A DNA stretch of 7,090 bases from Rhodobiaceae bacterium (GTDB lineage Bacteria; Pseudomonadota; Alphaproteobacteria; Parvibaculales; Parvibaculaceae): the NCBI GenBank assembly GCA_002401305.2, contig NVSO02000134.1, positions 1 through 7,090 on the forward strand, read 5' to 3'. Numbering within the stretch: the stretch's first letter is position 1; each line of letters starts with the position of its first letter. Positions 5,658 to 7,090 of this stretch are shown one piece after another. A model generated the notes under the pieces. That model had not been told where the DNA came from and did not search any database. It was given only the letters and a program-made list of their open reading frames with translations. The translations under genes were made by a program, and so were the position numbers.

Positions 5658-5709
5658 CGCATCCTTGGTGCTTAAGGGGCTGGGAACCTTCCTTGCGCGT
5701 TTAGGCTGA
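5618..5709 (+). promoter_or_regulatory. Candidate cysS leader RNA switch sequestering the ribosome-binding site
   Basis: Within the leader frame CTGTC (5618-5622) pairs with GACAG (5632-5636), enclosing the second Cys codon. The main stem pairs TCAG (5648-5651) with CTGA (5706-5709), CCTAA (5653-5657) with TTAGG (5701-5705), and CGC (5658-5660) with GCG (5697-5699). That is 12 pairs with only T5652 and T5700 bulged. It locks together the leader's final codons and stop with the cysS ribosome-binding site (TTAGG, nine bases before the ATG). Inside it AAGG (5674-5677) can pair with any of three CCTT copies (5663-5666, 5687-5690, 5691-5694). No T-run follows, so control would be of translation rather than by intrinsic termination. 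Confidence 0.45.
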
Positions 5710-5714
5710 CCAAT

Positions 5715-7090
5715 ATGACACTCTCGACTTCAAATACAGATACATCTCTCCAAACCCTCTCGCTCTACAATAGTTTGTCGAAGCAAAAGGACGTGTTTAC
5801 GCCGCTCGATCCAGCGCGGGTGACGATGTATGTCTGCGGGCCAACGGTCTATTCCTACGCTCATATTGGCAATGCCCGTCCCGCGGTTGTGTTTGATCTC
5901 TTGTCGCGTCTTTTGCGCCGGCTTTACCCCAATGTGGTTTATGCGCGCAACATTACTGATATCGAAGATAAGATCATGATTGCGGCCAAAGAGCAGGGCG
6001 TCGAGATCTCAGAGATCACCGATAAATTTGCCCGCATCTACCGTGAGGACATGGGTTCTCTGGGTGTGCTGACCCCGGATCTGGAGCCCAAGGCGACCGA
6101 TCATATTGATCAGATGATTTCGATGATGGAACGCTTGATTGCCCAAGGGAACGCCTATGAGGCAGAAGGGCATGTGTTGTTCCACGTGCCAAGCTATGAG
6201 GGCTATGGCCGTCTATCGCGCCGGGCTCAAGACGAGATGGAAGCAGGGGCGCGTGTCGAAGTTGCGCCGTATAAAAAAGATGCATCGGATTTCGTGCTGT
6301 GGAAGCCGAGCAGCGATGACCAAGTTGGGTGGGATAGCCCGTGGGGACGCGGTCGGCCGGGTTGGCACATTGAATGCTCGGCAATGATTGAAGCGCATTT
6401 GGGCGATACGATTGATATTCATGGAGGCGGGATTGATTTGCAGTTCCCCCATCACGAAAATGAATTGGCCCAGAGCTGCTGCGCCCATGGGGGCAAAGAG
6501 TTTGCCCGGTTCTGGATGCACAATGGCTTTGTGAATATTGAAAAAGAGAAGATGTCCAAGTCGGTCGGCAATGTTTTGCTCGTGCATAATTTGCTCGACG
6601 AAGCGCCGGGCGAGGCGATCCGCTTGGCTCTGCTCAATGGCCATTACCGCCAGCCGCTCGATTGGACCGCTGAAGCATTGAAGCAATCTAAAGCCATGCT
6701 CGACCGTCTATACGGGGCCTTGCGGGCTTTGCAAGATGTTGAGGCTGAGGCGAGCCATGACACTGTGCCGGCTGGTGTGATGGCTGCCTTGCTTGATGAT
6801 TTGAATACACCCAAAGCCTTGTCTGAATTGTTTGCGCTGGCCAAACAGGCCAACCAAGCTGAAACGCTTGAAGACAAGGTGCGTCTGAAACAAGCTTTGC
6901 TGTCTGCGGGTCAATTGATGGGTCTTTTAGGCCAAGATGCAGATGCATGGTTTGAAGAAGAGGCTGGGAGTGCCAATATAGATAGCGCAGAGATTGATGC
7001 CTTGGTTGAGGCACGGCTTGTGGCACGGCAAAACAAAGACTTTGCTGAGGCAGATCGAATTCGTGACGCATTGACTGAGCGTGGTATCAT
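5715..7090 (+). CDS. cysS: Cysteinyl-tRNA synthetase (3' end outside window)
   Basis: CysS attaches cysteine to tRNA-Cys in the cytoplasm and is a class I aminoacyl-tRNA synthetase. The first 458 codons are present and the frame is open to the window edge, so only the extreme C-terminus is missing. Visible are MYVCGPTVY with zinc ligand Cys41, the HIGN form of the HIGH motif (50-53), WHIECSAM with Cys221, FPHHENE with His246 and Glu250 (the remaining zinc ligands by analogy with E. coli Cys28, Cys209, His234 and Glu238), and KMSKS (279-283). The helical C-terminal region that recognises tRNA follows, ending in [14 protein letters not shown]. The N-terminus is about 13 residues longer than in E. 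coli; no other methionine precedes the first motif, so ATG 5715 is the likely start. TTAGG (5701-5705) is the ribosome-binding site and lies in a potential hairpin stem. Confidence 0.97.
   Translation, partial: MTLSTSNTDTSLQTLSLYNSLSKQKDVFTPLDPARVTMYVCGPTVYSYAHIGNARPAVVFDLLSRLLRRLYPNVVYARNITDIEDKIMIAAKEQGVEISEITDKFARIYREDMGSLGVLTPDLEPKATDHIDQMISMMERLIAQGNAYEAEGHVLFHVPSYEGYGRLSRRAQDEMEAGARVEVAPYKKDASDFVLWKPSSDDQVGWDSPWGRGRPGWHIECSAMIEAHLGDTIDIHGGGIDLQFPHHENELAQSCCAHGGKEFARFWMHNGFVNIEKEKMSKSVGNVLLVHNLLDEAPGEAIRLALLNGHYRQPLDWTAEALKQSKAMLDRLYGALRALQDVEAEASHDTVPAGVMAALLDDLNTPKALSELFALAKQANQAETLEDKVRLKQALLSAGQLMGLLGQDADAWFEEEAGSANIDSAEIDALVEARLVARQNKDFAEADRIRDALTERGI

Noticed and set aside
5663..5714. 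Possible T-box riboswitch upstream of cysS
   Set aside because: GGGAACCTT superficially recalls the T-box region, but there is no conserved T-box TGG-ACC sequence, no specifier-loop stem and no terminator with a T-run; T-boxes are also essentially absent from Alphaproteobacteria.
6213..6686. 157-codon minus-strand open frame inside cysS
   Set aside because: It lies fully opposite the catalytic and KMSKS regions of CysS and has no recognisable motif.
1..7090. Mobile element, phage, CRISPR or defence system
   Set aside because: No transposase, integrase, terminal repeats, spaced direct repeats or toxin/nuclease motifs were seen; the genes are ordinary chromosomal ones.

Overview
The window reads as chromosomal core DNA of an alphaproteobacterium, probably in or near the Rhizobiales/Hyphomicrobiales. 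The evidence is the order folE-hisI-patatin-like phospholipase, the sequence style of FolE and CysS (HIGN-type signature, YVCGPTVY), moderate GC, and frequent use of GTG starts. This placement is an inference; no rRNA or taxonomic marker is present. There is no sign of a phage, insertion sequence, CRISPR array, tRNA or defence island.

Layout. (1) 1-150: the last 50 codons of a plus-strand gene resembling the C-terminal domain of FecR-type anti-sigma regulators. (2) 156-2086, minus strand: a two-gene unit of a multi-spanning DUF2157 membrane protein and a GDYXXLXY-domain protein, overlapping by 4 nt. (3) 2087-2448: a spacer between divergent genes, with a hairpin that contains an unusually perfect Shine-Dalgarno-like element. 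(4) 2449-2877, plus strand: a small two-CBS-domain protein. (5) 2900-5230, minus strand: folE, then hisI, then an RssA-like patatin phospholipase. folE has a good candidate promoter. A long 36-nt inverted repeat lies between hisI and the patatin gene. (6) 5231-5714: a divergent regulatory spacer between folE and cysS. (7) 5715-7090, plus strand: cysS, which runs off the window.

How the genes relate. FolE starts tetrahydrofolate/pterin synthesis by opening the GTP ring. HisI opens the adenine ring of phosphoribosyl-AMP in histidine synthesis. They sit 34 nt apart and probably share the folE promoter. The patatin gene may be co-transcribed, or separately controlled at the inverted repeat. The DUF2157/GDYXXLXY pair is a widespread but uncharacterised envelope module.

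The most interesting signal is upstream of cysS. A 14-codon open frame with its own ribosome-binding site encodes MTCRTCRQKPAHQS, with two cysteine codons. Its last codons and stop can base-pair, over 12 bp with two single-base bulges, with the segment carrying the cysS ribosome-binding site. This looks like a cysteine-sensing leader peptide or translational-coupling switch for cysteinyl-tRNA synthetase. I do not recall such an element being described for cysS in Alphaproteobacteria.
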